This document shows, one piece after another, positions 18,685-30,853 of a stretch of DNA of 64,000 bases. The DNA comes from Adiantum capillus-veneris. Its lineage: Eukaryota > Streptophyta > Polypodiopsida > Polypodiales > Pteridaceae. A program made the position numbers and the translations under genes. The notes beneath the pieces are model-generated. The model saw only the letters and a list, made by a program, of their open reading frames with translations, was not told the DNA's origin and did no database searches. The stretch spans positions 149,600,647 to 149,664,646 of the forward strand of contig CM043962.1 in NCBI GenBank assembly GCA_014529385.2, read 5' to 3'. Numbering within the stretch: the stretch's first letter is position 1; each line of letters begins with the position of its first letter.

Positions 18685-19625
18685 TGTTAAGGCGGTTACG
18701 CCGCTAGCGGAAGCTAAATAGCGAGAACTCAACCAACAACAGAATTTGTCAGACGAGGACGGAGCTTGACCCGCAGGCGCATGGAAACAACTAGGTGGGT
18801 GTCAAATCACCTACTCGACCTTCTAATGACAATCACTACTAAGGAAATCAAATCTAAGTTCTAAAATACGCAAGTGACTGAAATCCGGACTACGAACGAA
18901 TGCTATACGAAACAGGATCTAGAATCATCGAATCGATCTCAAACTCAAGGGGAAGTCTATACACTAGGTAAGAACAACACCCTAAAGACTTGAACTGCAA
19001 AATCAACCTATAACCACTCCGTGCGGTAAACGCGTATGAAGACAGGCCGAAAAATACAGGTGACCGAAACTTGACCCGGATGGTACTAATGTGTAGCTCT
19101 ACTCGTTGTGGTTCTATAGATATGCTGCACGCTCTATTCCGACACACGAGTTGGAAGAAAACTCACACCGAAGCTCGTAGGAACTTACCACACATAGAAG
19201 CCGATAACGCGCACTCTTGGTATCAGTGCGTAGCTCTCGCCGTTGCTAACACAATGGCAGTGTCGCTTCTCCAATGGCGGCTCCGTAGCTCGCGTAGCAA
19301 GTAGATAAGACTCTCTCTCTCTCTCACTCTCTCTCAGACACAGTCACGGCGCTCAAAAAAACTCACTTTGATTAATCATTGAATCTCCTTTAGGTTACAA
19401 AACTTTGGCTTATATACCTCAGCCTCGGAGGTGAGAACATCTCTAATTATTTACATCAGCAGGTGAAATTACGTCAGGATTACAAGCTGGAAACTCAATT
19501 GAGTCCCGTTACTTAATGAATGGCTCAAATCAAAATTAATGTCGGAAAGACATTTATTACAATCAATGGTTACAAAATGATGGGTGTGAGCAAAAATGCG
19601 GGTGTGATCCTCTGCTGGCTCAACA
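18685..19625 (-). mobile_element. 5' LTR of element A (941 bp)
   Basis: The LTR starts TGTTGAGCC on the minus strand and ends CCTTAACA, giving TGTT...AACA termini. The inner edge is fixed by the adjoining primer site, and the outer edge by the sudden end of element B protease homology. It shares clear blocks with the LTR of element B (for example the AGCGAGAAC, GACCCGCAGGCGCATGGAAA and TTATATAC blocks), so A and B are related families. A short CT run is at about 19,311-19,335. Confidence 0.9.
19409..19420 (-). promoter_or_regulatory. TATA box in element A LTR
   Basis: The minus strand reads GGTATATAAGCC about 205 bp inside the LTR, a good TATA box position for U3/R. The element B LTR has the equivalent GTATATAAGTC at a matching place. 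Confidence 0.65.
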
Positions 19626-20123
19626 ATTATGCCAGTTATTTTTCTTGCCAAAATCCACTATAGCAAATGTATGCTCGTACTCAATTCCGCAGCAAGACTT
19701 AACAACTATTTTCTCCAAAAGTCCTATGGGTTTCTCCATATAACCGTCGCTAGTTGCACCTTTATTCTGGTCATTTTCAAAGCCGGTTTTCCCCATTTCT
19801 TCCATACATCCTTTGTCGCAATGGCCACACCTGCTCCACTGTCAAGAATTACCATGGTGGTAACACCTTCTAATTCAACTTGGGACGTGGTATTTCCATC
19901 TTCTCCTTCACAATATTCTCCTACCTTGTTTAAAGGCACTGGTTGCATATTTACTTGGGGTTTTTCTAATTCCTTGATTCCTTCCTGCATTTGTGAATTT
20001 GGATCCCTTACTCCAAATTTTTCAAGACATTTTCCTACCGTATTCCACATATTAGGTATTAATCTGAAGCTTTGCTAGAGTAATGGTACAAGTTACTGGA
20101 GTTGATAAGAGTGTTATCAACCT
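19626..20123 (-). pseudogene. pro: Element B protease, truncated by insertion of element A
   Basis: Minus-strand frames encode the element B version of the protease: an MDSQRL start (about 20,133), a KFGVRDPNSQ helical part, the active site ILDSGAGVAIATK, and then ...DFGKKNNW. There the sequence meets the LTR of element A. A frame change near 19,745-19,800 separates two open pieces (19,724-20,050 and 19,620-19,805). Unlike element A, the gag and protease frames are continuous across the junction at about 20,130. The remainder of pol is not in the window. Confidence 0.85.
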
Positions 20124-23100
20124 TTGGGAATCCATACCCTTCCTTGTAGTGAGTTGTTGTGATGGTACAACTGTCACATCTGACTTTGCTTCATACTCCC
20201 CCATATATCATGGTAACATTTTCAGAGATACAGGTTGTCTATCCCAAAATCTCACGGATCCCTTGTCTCCCTTATAAGAGTGCATTTCTAGATTTGCCTG
20301 AGGTCCTGCCACAAATTATTCAATAGGAGGAAGGAAGTCATCTTCTCCCATACTGGTTTTGTTAGCCCTTTGGCTTAGTTCATTAGCTTCATTGGCTTCC
20401 CTTATCTGTATCCAAAGATCATTTAAACCCTCGTCGCTTTTATACAACTCAGGTGTGGTAGGTTGAAACCCTTCTGATGTTGAGTCTATTGTGTTCAACA
20501 CTATGCCATGTCTTTCGATTGAATGCTCAGGTTTTAATTCAATTTATGGACTAACAATTAGCCGATCCGATCCATGTGTTGGAGGGTTTCTTGTTATCGG
20601 CCCAGGAAGTTCTACCTCCTCCACTTGTTTCCTTGGAGTTGGTTCCAGTAAGGTTTGCGCAGTTTTGATCACCTTTTGGGACATTTCTAGTCTCTGTTTT
20701 TCCAACTCAGGATAGGCATATGTCATCCATTTTTGTTCCTAAGTTTGGTTGAATTTAAGCCTTGAGTCGTATGCTTTCAAGAGTGCGTCTAGATGTTCAT
20801 TTACTTTTTCCACTAGTATCGATCCGCCCGATCCCGTACTTTTGGATTTTAATTTCTTCTCAAGCTCGATCTCTGTTGGTGTTTCTAGCTTTTGAAGTAT
20901 TCGTTTTTCAAGTTTTTCTAGCTTGTCTTTGGTCCGCTTTAATTCTTCTATTATGACATTTTATTCTCGTTCTTTCCTAACTTCTACCCATGCTTTTCTA
21001 GCTTTCCACGTGTTTCGTTGACTTTTTCGTTTGATGCTAGGTGTTTTACCTTGTGGTTCTTCATTTCCAAGTCCCTCTTTTTCTTTTTGAGCTTGAGCTC
21101 ATGTGATGACATGTATCGGTAAATTTGTTTCATTCTCGGAACCACTGCTTGAAGGGATAGCCTCCAAAAGGTTTATGGTTGCTTTCACTATTTTGTTTGG
21201 ATTTTTTGGGCAATCGGCAATCAAATGAGTGATGCCACAATCTCGACAATACGCATTCACTTGTACAATTTCTGAATGAGGACAATCTTTCATAAGATGG
21301 TCGCCCCCACATTTATAACAAGGTCCCAATGGTTGTTGTGGAGCTCCTTGGGCACCCCTATGTTGGTAAGGTGGTTTAGGTCCATTGAAACCTCCATTGC
21401 CTATGAACAACAATGTTCTTTCGTCCAAACTAGAGTCTACTTTCTACTGCAGGTTGTGCCACGGTTGCTGGTCCAACATTGCCAATCATACTCCATGGTT
21501 CTGGTGTCCTCGGCTCTTCTGGTGGGTAGTGTGTTGGGCAGGTCATTGTTCCACTCGGTTCTTCATAATAGACAGGGACAGGCACTAAGGCTTGTTCCTC
21601 TGGTTCTTCCACAGCGAGCGTATATCTCACACCTATCGGTCTTGTCCCTGGGAGTGGTGGTTGTTGCCCTAAAATTGGATGTGGTCTTTCAACACCAACT
21701 GGTCCTAGCAAATTTCTTACAGTATATCTAGATACTGGTGGCACTTGAGGTGGTGCTACTTGTGGTTGAGAACTATATTGTCTTTCTCTCACGTACCCTT
21801 TATTGTAGTAGCATTCCTTAATAACATGATTTGTCCATTTTTATTCGATGGTGCACCACTTTAATGGTTTAGCCTCTGGCTTGGAAAATGGGCTAATTCT
21901 CTTTAGTACTTCCTCTATCAGTCGCTCTTGATTTACTCTTGGTTCATTTTGTTGTACAGTCCTATCAAACTTTGACCCACTTTGTTGAGATGATGAATCA
22001 TCATCTCTGTCTCTTAGATCTCCAACTCTATAGATCTCACAGTTATCTACAAGGAACAAAGCCTCTTTGCTTAACTCATTTAGAGTAGGGCTTTTCTTCA
22101 TATGCAAATCTTTTTGAAGATCTGCATTTCTCAATGCTTGGATAAATATCAACGTCAGTCTGGATTGAGTAGGTAGTTCTTCCATTGGTAGAACTTTACG
22201 TATCGTTTCAGTCATAGGGATGCCTTCCTATCAGATTCTCCATCTTTCTGTTTAAACTTGTGGATTTGAGGGACAGTATTGTGGGCTATCCCTCTTTGAG
22301 AGAATTCCTCCACAAACTCATCAAAAACTTGTTGGATGGTCCCAAAATCTCGTCTTTCTACAGAATCAAACCATGTGGTGGCGTCTTCCTCTAAGGTGAG
22401 TCCAAATCCTGCAAATTGAGATCGAAGTCTCTAACCTCTTCTGCTTGGACCACTCTCAAAAATGTTGCCACATGATTTCTAGGATCTCCTTCTCCTGCAT
22501 ACCTGTTGTGTACCCATTTTTTGGGCTTGAGACGGTCTAACACGTCTTTGTTCTACCAATCGAACTGTGGAATCTCCTTATCCCTCTCTCCTCACAAGGT
22601 CTGGTTCATGTCTCAACCTTCTGTCAACTGCGCCTCCCATCCCAATTCCTCTGTATGACCTTTCAACGGGCGGTTCCATTACAAACCCTCTTCCTGTCTT
22701 AATTCTCTCCATATAGGGAAATCCTGCCGTGGTTGGGATCGTGGTTGGTCCTTTGCTTTCCTTGGGATAAGAGTAGGAGTAAGTGGGCATGGGTGAGACT
22801 ATAGGAGTCACATATGAACTATTTGTAATAGGTACTTCGCTTCTATAGAACTCTTGTTCCCTCCTCACCGTAGGTCGCAACCATGATTGCAACGTTTCTG
22901 GATTTGTGTTGAGATATGAAAAAAAAGCTGGTATTTCTATCGTTCCAGCTTGCCTGGCTGGGATTTTGATCTCATCCTCCATTTCCTCAAATGGATTAGT
23001 GGACTTAATGGGGGTAGGGTCTAGTCCTTGAGTGGCAGTGAGTTCTGTTGGGATCACCCTAGTGGCTATCAATCTTGCTACCTCTACTTTTTCTATTGGC

Positions 23101-23847
23101 CTATACTCACGTCCATATTTGTCAACATATAGTATGAGGCTTCCCTCACTTGATTCATATGAGAACAAGTACAAAGTCTTTTATGTGCCTAGCTCAAAGG
23201 CAAATGGTTCTAGGCATCAAAAATATGTCTTGACTCTCCCATAGATATTCATAGATTCCTACCACTCCTTGGCTAGTCGCAACTTTAATCACCTTCTTGT
23301 CAAACACTAGGGTGGCATTAGGAAGGTCTATTAAAGGAGGTATTTCGGTGAGTTCAAAAATCATCTTTCCCTTTACCACATTATCCCCATACTTGTTGTA
23401 GTTCTCTGGATCCTTAACTATAAGGTAATGTGTTCCCTCCTCATCACGGGATCTATCCCCATCATCGTACGCTAGAAGAGAATTCACTCCTTTTGCTAGT
23501 TTTTCCTCAATACATATGCTTTTTTGTGCCCTTTCATCAGCATAGACCAAAGCCCCATGGGTATTTGGTCCTTCTAAGTAAAGGGTTGTAAAGCTTAATG
23601 TCCAAGGAGGGTTTCTAGAGGTGCTCTCTCCTTCTCCTTGCATTTTTTGGTTAATCACAGTGTTTTGGTCCGCCATGAGATAAAAGGATTTCTCAGAGGA
23701 GGTGCCGATTCCACTTCTGTCTTCTATGATTGGTGCTAGTGGATCTACTCTTGCTTGGTCACACTCTTCTGTAGACACTATGCTGATCTGATCTCCTGGT
23801 GGTTTTTGGTCTCTTTGAAGGTTTCTTCTTGATCTCAAATACATCAA
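20124..23847 (-). pseudogene. gag: Element B gag, degenerate
   Basis: This is the full-length but broken gag of element B on the minus strand. Open pieces are 23,194-23,847 (N-terminal extension, LRSRRNL start resembling LRSGRNL of element A), 22,578-23,174, 21,841-22,215 (gag core end), 21,430-21,792, 21,099-21,428 (two CCHC knuckles), 20,544-20,726 and 20,316-20,501. Stops and frame changes separate them, for example a TAA replacing a CAA codon near 21,841. Bases 20,884-22,691 are the partner of the duplicate at 1-1808. The element can no longer make Gag. Confidence 0.88.
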
Positions 23848-25994
23848 TCCCTTAATACACCACTACAAATCTAAACCTTTTACCTTTTGAGTTCGCTCTT
23901 TTGTGTCTTACTCTAGCTATTCCAGCTCTACAATTGGTTGATTGCTTGCACTTTCGATTGGTCTGGACTTGCTGGACTTCGTTGCTGGCTATCTGTACAA
24001 AACTTTAGACTTGAAAATCCTTGTCACTGATGGTTCTCTTTTAGTAACATTCAATATTGATTAGGAAGAACATGCAAGTATTTCCTGTCCAAAATTTCCT
24101 TTGGAAGGGTTGATCCCCTGTATATGTTATTACCACTGAATGGACTAGCAAAAGGTGTTGTCAGAGCTAAGTGGATTACTTGGCAAGCTCAAGCTATTCA
24201 GTCTGCTCTAAAATTTGGATGTCGGTCTTTATACGCGTATAGAGACTATTAATAAAAAATGGCAATCTTTCTTCACCAGAGATTCTCTAACATTCATGCA
24301 ACTCACAGAAACTTTCAAAATGACAATTGGACCACTTTAGTGTGAGTTACAATCTGATGCAGATTGATTTAGATCTTGTTTCTGTTTCTTGGCACTTACA
24401 CACTCAGATTCTTTCCAACTTGAGTGTAATCTTGGCTATTGACATCTAAGGTCTCTTAGAATGCAATGTTGTCCAGTTCAAGTTTGGAAGTCATTAGGGT
24501 CAGAAAGTCTTTATACACGTATGAAGACTTTCAGGCTAGATTTGACTAGATTTTTGCAAGTCAATGCTTCTAGTTGTGTGCTTACACTCCCTGTATGGTC
24601 TTAAGTTCAATTAATGATCAATAGCATCAAAAACACTTTATACGCGTTTAAATTCTTTTAGGGCCAATTGACATGAAACTTGCTCCAGAGGTAGCCCATC
24701 ACATATTCTCTAACTTGAGTTTGGAATCAAGTTTATTCAAGTTGTGGCCAAAAAAGGGGTATGTAGAGTGTTTGCATCGTTTCTTGTTCTTTTTAGGCTT
24801 TGTTTTGATCCAAATGCAATAAAATATGAGTCATGGGCTTCCCCAAGGCTTTAGGAAACTTTGGGCATCTACCTTTGTACAATTTGATTCTATTCTGGGT
24901 TGCTAGACTTTATACGCGTATAAAGTCTATTTGACCAGAATGAACTTAAACCTCAGCCCAAGGTTCTCTTTGGTGTGTACTCCAACCATATGTGCTCAAA
25001 ATCAGGTTTTGATGCTAATGATTCACCAATTCCCCACTTTTCTTTTCTTTTTTTGGTTAGAATTTGCAAAATACTCTGCAGATGTAAAGTTAGTTGACTG
25101 TTTGGTATGAATTCTTGTAGTCAAGCTTAGCTAACCGTCCCAAATGGCTTAGTGCTGACAACATGCAAGTTATTGCCCAAATCTACCCTGGAGACTTCTT
25201 ACGTGTATGAAGTCGTCTGTCTCAAAATTCAGATCTATTTCTTCCTTAAGTTTCCCTACTTATTAGCATCATGTACATGTGTTCACAACAAAATTTAGAG
25301 CTTAAAAGTGCCTTCAAACACACGTTTCTGATTTTTCTTACTACAACCACTCCGTCTTTTGGCATTTGGTCCCCAAATCTTTGCCAAGACTCCCAGCTCA
25401 AGCTGTTCCTAGGGTATAACTACTCATTTGAACACTCTGGCATAGTCAGTTTCAACAGGTTTGGAGCCCTGGAGACTTCATACGCATATGAAGTCTAACC
25501 TTATAGAATTCATATTTTGATATGCAGGGTCCTTTCTGATGCCTTCTTTTGTCCTTAGAGATCCTCAACCATGCAAAACATTTTTATGAGCCTTGTTTTA
25601 CACTGTTTCAACCAAGAATCACTCTCTTTTCAAAATTTCAATTCAACCAATAAACTAAAGCAAATTTCCATTGATGGACAACTCTAGATCATGATCAATT
25701 CTCCTCCCTAAAGCTACTCCTAAACATAAAAAAACTGGCTTTTGCAATTGTGAGTAGATAAGCACTTCACTGACACAAACAAACTAGCCAATGCTTTACC
25801 ACCTTCTCAACCACTCAAGCTCCCAAACTAAAACATTTCTAAACTAAAACCATCAATATGGGTGACCAAGGCAAGACACATGCTTCCTAGCACCTCTCTA
25901 TAGGTCCTAACTAAACTAAGATAGAAGGAATACTTTGGTAAACTAGAGAAACTCTCACCTATAGGATTAGTCTAAGGTCACCTACCTAAGGCCT
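23848..25994 (-). other. Element B leader with palindrome array
   Basis: These 2.1 kb of AT-rich noncoding DNA lie between the primer site and gag. Palindromes are at 24225-24246, 24507-24528, about 24634-24655 (decayed), 24905-24928 (a perfect 24-bp one with arm AGACTTTATACG), 25193-25214 and 25474-25495. Centre-to-centre distances are about 282, 127, 272, 287 and 281 bp, the same long-short-long pattern as in element A, but the arm sequence differs (GACTTTAT or GACTTCAT instead of GACATCAT). Confidence 0.82.
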
Positions 25995-26014
25995 GATCCC
26001 TGGTAGCGGCACCA
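25995..26014 (-). other. Degraded primer-binding site of element B
   Basis: The minus strand reads TGGTGCCGCTACCAGGGATC next to the LTR end. It is the tRNA-Asp-type site of element A with three further changes, two of them CpG transitions, as expected from long-term cytosine methylation. Confidence 0.8.
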
Positions 26015-26015
26015 A

Positions 26016-26628
26016 TGTTGGCGGGTATGCCACAAACAGACGCTAGCATAGCGAGAACAAAGCCAAAACTCTATGTCGACCAAGGACGAAGCTTAACCCG
26101 TAGGCGCATGGAAAGAAGAAGATGGGTGTGAAACTACTTCTCGACCTTTTAAGACAATCTCTAATCAAGGAAATTGAATCCAAGAACGCACTAGTGAAGA
26201 CAAACCAAACTACAACGATAATGCTCACCGAATCTAGGTTAAATGAATTTGAAATGTCACGAAATTCACAAGATATACTCTCCTTGCCATGAGATCAATA
26301 TCCTATGGACTGTGACTTGATAACCCACTTCAAACTACCTCTTGCGATAATCGTGTATAAAGACAGGCAACAAAATAAAAGTTACCGTTTTTCATGGCAT
26401 ATGATCCTAATGTGTATTCCTACTTGCCATGAACCCATAGGTACAAAGCACTCACCAAACGGACACCTGGTTTGCAAGAAAACTCACTCGGAAGCTTGTA
26501 GGAGCTCTCTTCGCATTGTAGTTGCAATCACACACTCTTGACGATGAAGGGAAGCCCTTGCCATTGCTAACACAATGGTGGTGTCTCTTTAGCAATGGAC
26601 CTTCCGTAGTGAGTGTAGGGAAGAGAAG

Positions 26629-26701
<73 letters not shown>

Positions 26702-26898
26702 ACACCATGCACAGTGATAACCGGATTTGATTAATTCAAAGTTAGGTTTAGGTTACAAAAAAATTGACTTATATACATTCTTTCATAGAGGCTCACTCCC
26801 ACAAGGTCTATTGGCAACTCAAATATTACAAAGGTACCGTTTTGCTTAAATAGGAGTACAATGTATTGGGGAACCTCTTCTGTATTCCGCCGTCAACA
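26016..26898 (-). mobile_element. 5' LTR of element B (883 bp)
   Basis: The LTR starts TGTTGACGGC on the minus strand and ends ...GCCAACA, beside the primer site. It contains a TATA box (GTATATAAGTC, about 26,766-26,776) and a long (CT)n run at 26,632-26,699. It is related to the element A LTR block by block. It abuts sequence of an E-type LTR at 26,899, so element B inserted into that older LTR. Confidence 0.87.
26632..26699. repeat. (TC)n microsatellite inside element B LTR
   Basis: About 34 uninterrupted TC units. The element A LTR has only a short, interrupted CT run at the equivalent place, so the run expanded within the family. Confidence 0.95.
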
Positions 26899-27640
26899 GT
26901 CACTCTACTTTGGGAGAACGAAATGGACTAAAGAGCAAACATGTTTGTAACAGCTATGTCTCCCAAGCACCAAGTGGATTAGTCATCCATCTTGGAAAGA
27001 TTTCATAGGGTAAAAAGGGATCCTCTACCCACTAAGAAAGATTGACTAAGGACTAAGGCTTTATATCTTCTACCTCATAGTCGAGGAAGACTACGATTTC
27101 AAGAGAGAGGTAATGTCATAAAATCTAATATCTAACCAACCCAAATGATTTTCTCATATTAAACTGATCATTTAATGTGGGAGAATAAACGGGAACAAGG
27201 GTTAGAATATAGACATGTGCTTACAAATCTATCTCAACACGAGGCCAATAGTAAAGGGGTCCAAATGAGAGATGGTATGTCAGAGAGCAAGGCTAGCCAA
27301 TGGAGATTACAAGACCTTAGGGTTAGCTTCATTAAAGACCTCCAAGGTTTAACGTTAACAGTCCTTTGACCTTAGGTAAGCTAGGGATGAGCTTGATGTG
27401 GGAACCCGGCCCAAGCTTGAGGTGCTTGTGGTGCTTGCTAACTAAGGTGCTTGAGGTACTTGATGACTAAGATGCTTGAGGTCCTTGTCGTGCTTGCCGA
27501 CTAGGGAGCTTGAAGTGCTTGTGGGAACACTACCCAAGCTTGATGTGCTTTGTAAATGATTCCCTTGATTGGGGAAACATATAATACAAAGTCTTTTGGA
27601 GGGGGAACCGGCTCCATGTAAATCCGGTCCTCAAATGTTG
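26899..27640 (+). mobile_element. E' LTR, left part (split by element D)
   Basis: This is the reverse complement of the E-family LTR seen at 32,303-34,257: for example the block around 27,060-27,200 matches 33,840-33,960 inverted, and 27,560-27,635 (CCATGTAAATCCGGTCCTC) matches 32,500-32,560 inverted. It breaks at TGTTG, the target duplication of element D, and continues at 45,346. It has no coding capacity. Confidence 0.78.
27636..27640. repeat. Target-site duplication of element D, left
   Basis: TGTTG immediately before the 5' LTR, repeated at 45,341-45,345 immediately after the 3' LTR. Confidence 0.85.
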
Positions 27641-30600
27641 TGTAAGGTCCTCCTCTTAGCCCTTACTCTTGATGACATATCTAAGCTATTGACTTTTTAA
27701 ATATGATCGAGTAAATTTGGGCTATAGTTGAGCACCCTAACTACCCACAAGATGCTTACGGTTTTAACCATGGAAACGTGGATATAACCAATGCATGGGA
27801 TATTAGTTTTATCTCAAGAAAAATTTGCATAAGAAAACAAAGAAAGAATAATGATAAGGTGAAAAAGTAACTTGTTTGAAAAGTAGCTTGTTGAATAAGC
27901 CACTTGCTGAAAAGTAGCTTGTTGCATAAGCCACTTGTTGAAAAAGTAGCTTCTTGCATAATAGCTTATTGGAGAATCTTTGAATAAGAAGAAAGGATAT
28001 CAAGATATGCAAAAGTAACTTATCAAGATAAGTTAAGGGCTTTATCAAATTAAGTTGAAAAGGAGGCCTTCCCTAAACAATTCACTTCTCTTCACATTTT
28101 AAAAGTGCAAGCTTGATAGTGAGCTATGAGAGCCAAATCTAATCCTCCTTCACACACATCCCTACACACACCTCTCTCCTCAGGAGAAGCATGTCCATAA
28201 ACATAATCAAAATTACCATTACACTCTCCACCTTCTCTCTCCTAACCTTCAAGCATTCCATAGCTTGAATCTTCTTAACCTCTCTTTTTCCCATAGCAAA
28301 ATTGGTGGTCTTCTAGCAAAGTGAAGCGGGAAAGAACCAGCTACGTCAACACACTTCGTCATTACTCCTCCAAAGCAAGGAGAAGATCCTACTATATATA
28401 CATTAAGGTAAGGTTATCTTGCTATTTTTCATTCTTGAAAGAGATTTACTTTCATGCTTACTTAAATCCACGCTTAAGCTCTTCAATTTTCATAAGCAAT
28501 AGAGAAAAACATAACTTTTTGGTTGGTTGTATATGTGCAAGGTTTTTTTAGTAATGCAAATTAGATTAATACTTAATTTTCTCAAGGAGAAGTTGAGGTT
28601 TTGAAGGTTAATTTAGCATAACCAAAGGCAATTAATTGAAAAAGAGGATTTCCCATAAAGTCATCCCCTCTTTTTCCTCTTACCAAATGTAAAGTTTTGA
28701 AACCATAAGCCTCTTCTACCAACATAATTAATCCTCTCCACGTTAGTAAAGGTATGTCTAAATTCCTTCTTAAAGAAAAATTTGTTAATCATTCATACAC
28801 TATTACATGCATATTTTACGATACACTAAAATGTCCACTCTTAGGAACTTCGCAATTTTTACACTACCATGCATAGAAGGGTTTCACTCTTGCATGAGCA
28901 GTCAAAGAAAGTTTCTAATTAATTGTCCAAGATTGCAAGTTGGTGCATTTTGAAGTTTTGTGTGTACCACGCATAGACACACCAAAGCAAAACTCATTAT
29001 AGAAAGCATATGCATTGTTCATTTCAAGTTTGTCTACTTTCAATTTTGTTTTGCAAATCTGAAGAGGGGAGTAAGGGGATAGCTTCACGGATGTCGTGAC
29101 CGTGTTGCTTGAACATAAAACTCTCATCCCTTCCATGGAGATATCCTATGGATGGCAATGATGAAAAGGGACGAAACGGGGATTCGTCGAAGTCGGGGTT
29201 AATTCGAAACTTCTGTCAAGACAAAACCTTAAACTCCCAAGAGATTCATCTTTTTTTTAAGGTCTTGTTTTGAGTAGAAAATTAAAAGGAAATAGGAATT
29301 AACGGATTATAACTCAAGGAGCTTAATCTAAATTTAAACTAGGATTAAAAACTTTACCGAGAAGATTGACATGGATAGCCCTAGCGTAACATAGAGATTT
29401 AAGTGTGAACTTGTCTTCGTATTTGAAAAAAGACCGACACAGTTGTTTACCTGTGGGATACAACGGGGGATGGTCCTTTTTGGCTAGGACTATTAACCGC
29501 TGATCTATGTTGTGAGCTCGAGTTCATTCACTACCCTAGAAATGGGGATTGAATGGGAGTGTATCTCGGCCAGGTGAATGGGACTCGCAGATGCGTCTGG
29601 AAATCGGCTTAGTCCGGGTAGGCCTGATGCCGATGGGAAAAGGAGGAAGGAAAAAAAATCCATGGAGGAATCATGATAAGGGAGGAGGATGTGATTTAAT
29701 TAAGGAACTCTTCCAATTGTTTGGTAAAAAGGAACCTTGGAAAGGCAAGGAACCTAAATGAGCTATTCCGCAATTGTCCTCATCATCAACAACCGGACCT
29801 TTACTCTTCTTCTCGGGATTATTGATTTAAAGAAAACCTAAAGTAGATTATGTTTGAAGCCTTTCCCACACAAGATAAAGAAAAATAAGAATTGGAATAT
29901 GTGTAAAGGTGCCGCCTCCACATGTGGTGAAGGAGACAGGATACCCGAGTCCTGGGACGAGGATAGGGATATTCCTGAAGGAGTATATGTGATTTCTTGA
30001 AAGATAACTAGATAAGTTAACTAATATTACAGGAAAAACAAAGTAAAAATATTCTATAAAGGAGAAAAGTGGGAACGACCTGATAAATGCACATTTGCAA
30101 GGGTATGCACTTGTTTGCATGCTGCTTTCAAATGCTTGAAATGTATTCTTGGTTCGACATGATTGGAATGTTGTTTTCTAGTATCATAGTATTACCTTGG
30201 GAAGGTGCATTTATCAAACGGTTCGGTGGGTAGGCGGATTCCAGAGGGTTAATTGTTGGCCAAAAAGTTGAACCCAATTTTATGTTGTGAAAAAACGGGA
30301 TTCCGATCTATGGAGCGGGAGAACAACTTGGGATCAAGGGATTCGTGTAGATTATAATACACTCACCTTAGAGGAACACATTGACAGCTGTGCTCGGTCA
30401 TAACCGAGAAAAAAGCATCAATGACCTTGAACCAAGGGTGAATTAGAGAAGTCCTACCAGTTGATTCTGGAAGGTCACGTTCAAAGTTAGTCTGATGACT
30501 TCAATTGGTAAGTTTGATCGGTAAGCAAAGGTTCTTGGGGCTAAGGGATCCATATGAGCAAAAGTGAATGTTATCACCCCCTTGAGTTGGCATCGGAGAG

Positions 30601-30741
30601 CAGGAGGAGTCCTATCTTGGTGTCGGTCTCAAGCGGGAGGGATGTCGGAGATCACAGTGTATCCATTTGGAGATGGTACAGTCGGTGGTCCCTGGGGGTC
30701 CCCGGGCATGGCCCGGGGACCCCCCGGGCATGGCCCTCACA
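27641..30741 (+). mobile_element. 5' LTR of element D (about 3.1 kb)
   Basis: The LTR begins TGTAAGGTCC and ends GGCCCTCACA, next to an initiator tRNA-Met-type primer site. It aligns along its length with 42,271-45,340, with several percent substitutions plus small indels, so the insertion is old. It holds no gene. Near its 3' end it has an extra GC-rich hairpin that the 3' LTR lacks. Confidence 0.92.
30694..30724. repeat. GC-rich perfect hairpin in 5' LTR of element D
   Basis: GGGGGTCCCCGGGC, a three-base ATG loop, then the exact reverse complement. The 3' LTR has only the short GGTCCCCAGGCATGGCC at this place, so about 30 bp were gained here or lost there after insertion. Confidence 0.85.
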
Positions 30742-30743
30742 AG

Positions 30744-30761
30744 TGGTATCAAAGCGCGGTT
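30744..30761 (+). other. Primer-binding site of element D (initiator tRNA-Met type)
   Basis: TGGTATCAAAGCGCGG starts two bases after the LTR. It resembles the initiator tRNA-Met complement TGGTATCAGAGC with a substitution, as in plant chromoviruses. Confidence 0.8.
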
Positions 30762-30853
30762 TTGTCCTTGGATAGATAAAGGTTTTAACTAACTCTTGTA
30801 GAAAATAGTGAGATAATAAAAAATAACCTCTCAAATTGCATGAAATATTTTAG

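Larger units (their letters stand above)
1809..19625 (-). mobile_element. Element A: giant Ty3/Gypsy retrotransposon (5' LTR to ORFX)
   Basis: In minus-strand order the element has a 5' LTR (19,625-18,685), a tRNA-Asp primer site, a leader with palindromes, gag, protease, pol (RT, RNase H, two zinc-finger modules, integrase, second retropepsin), a spacer, a second palindrome block and ORFX. RNase H lies before integrase, which is the Ty3/Gypsy order; I see no second (archaeal-type) RNase H between RNase H and integrase and no chromodomain. It sits inside the protease of element B, whose reading frame stops exactly at the LTR edge; the right-hand target bases are ATTAT at 19,626-19,630. No 3' LTR is present in the window, so the left boundary given is the duplication breakpoint, not the true end. 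Confidence 0.85.
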
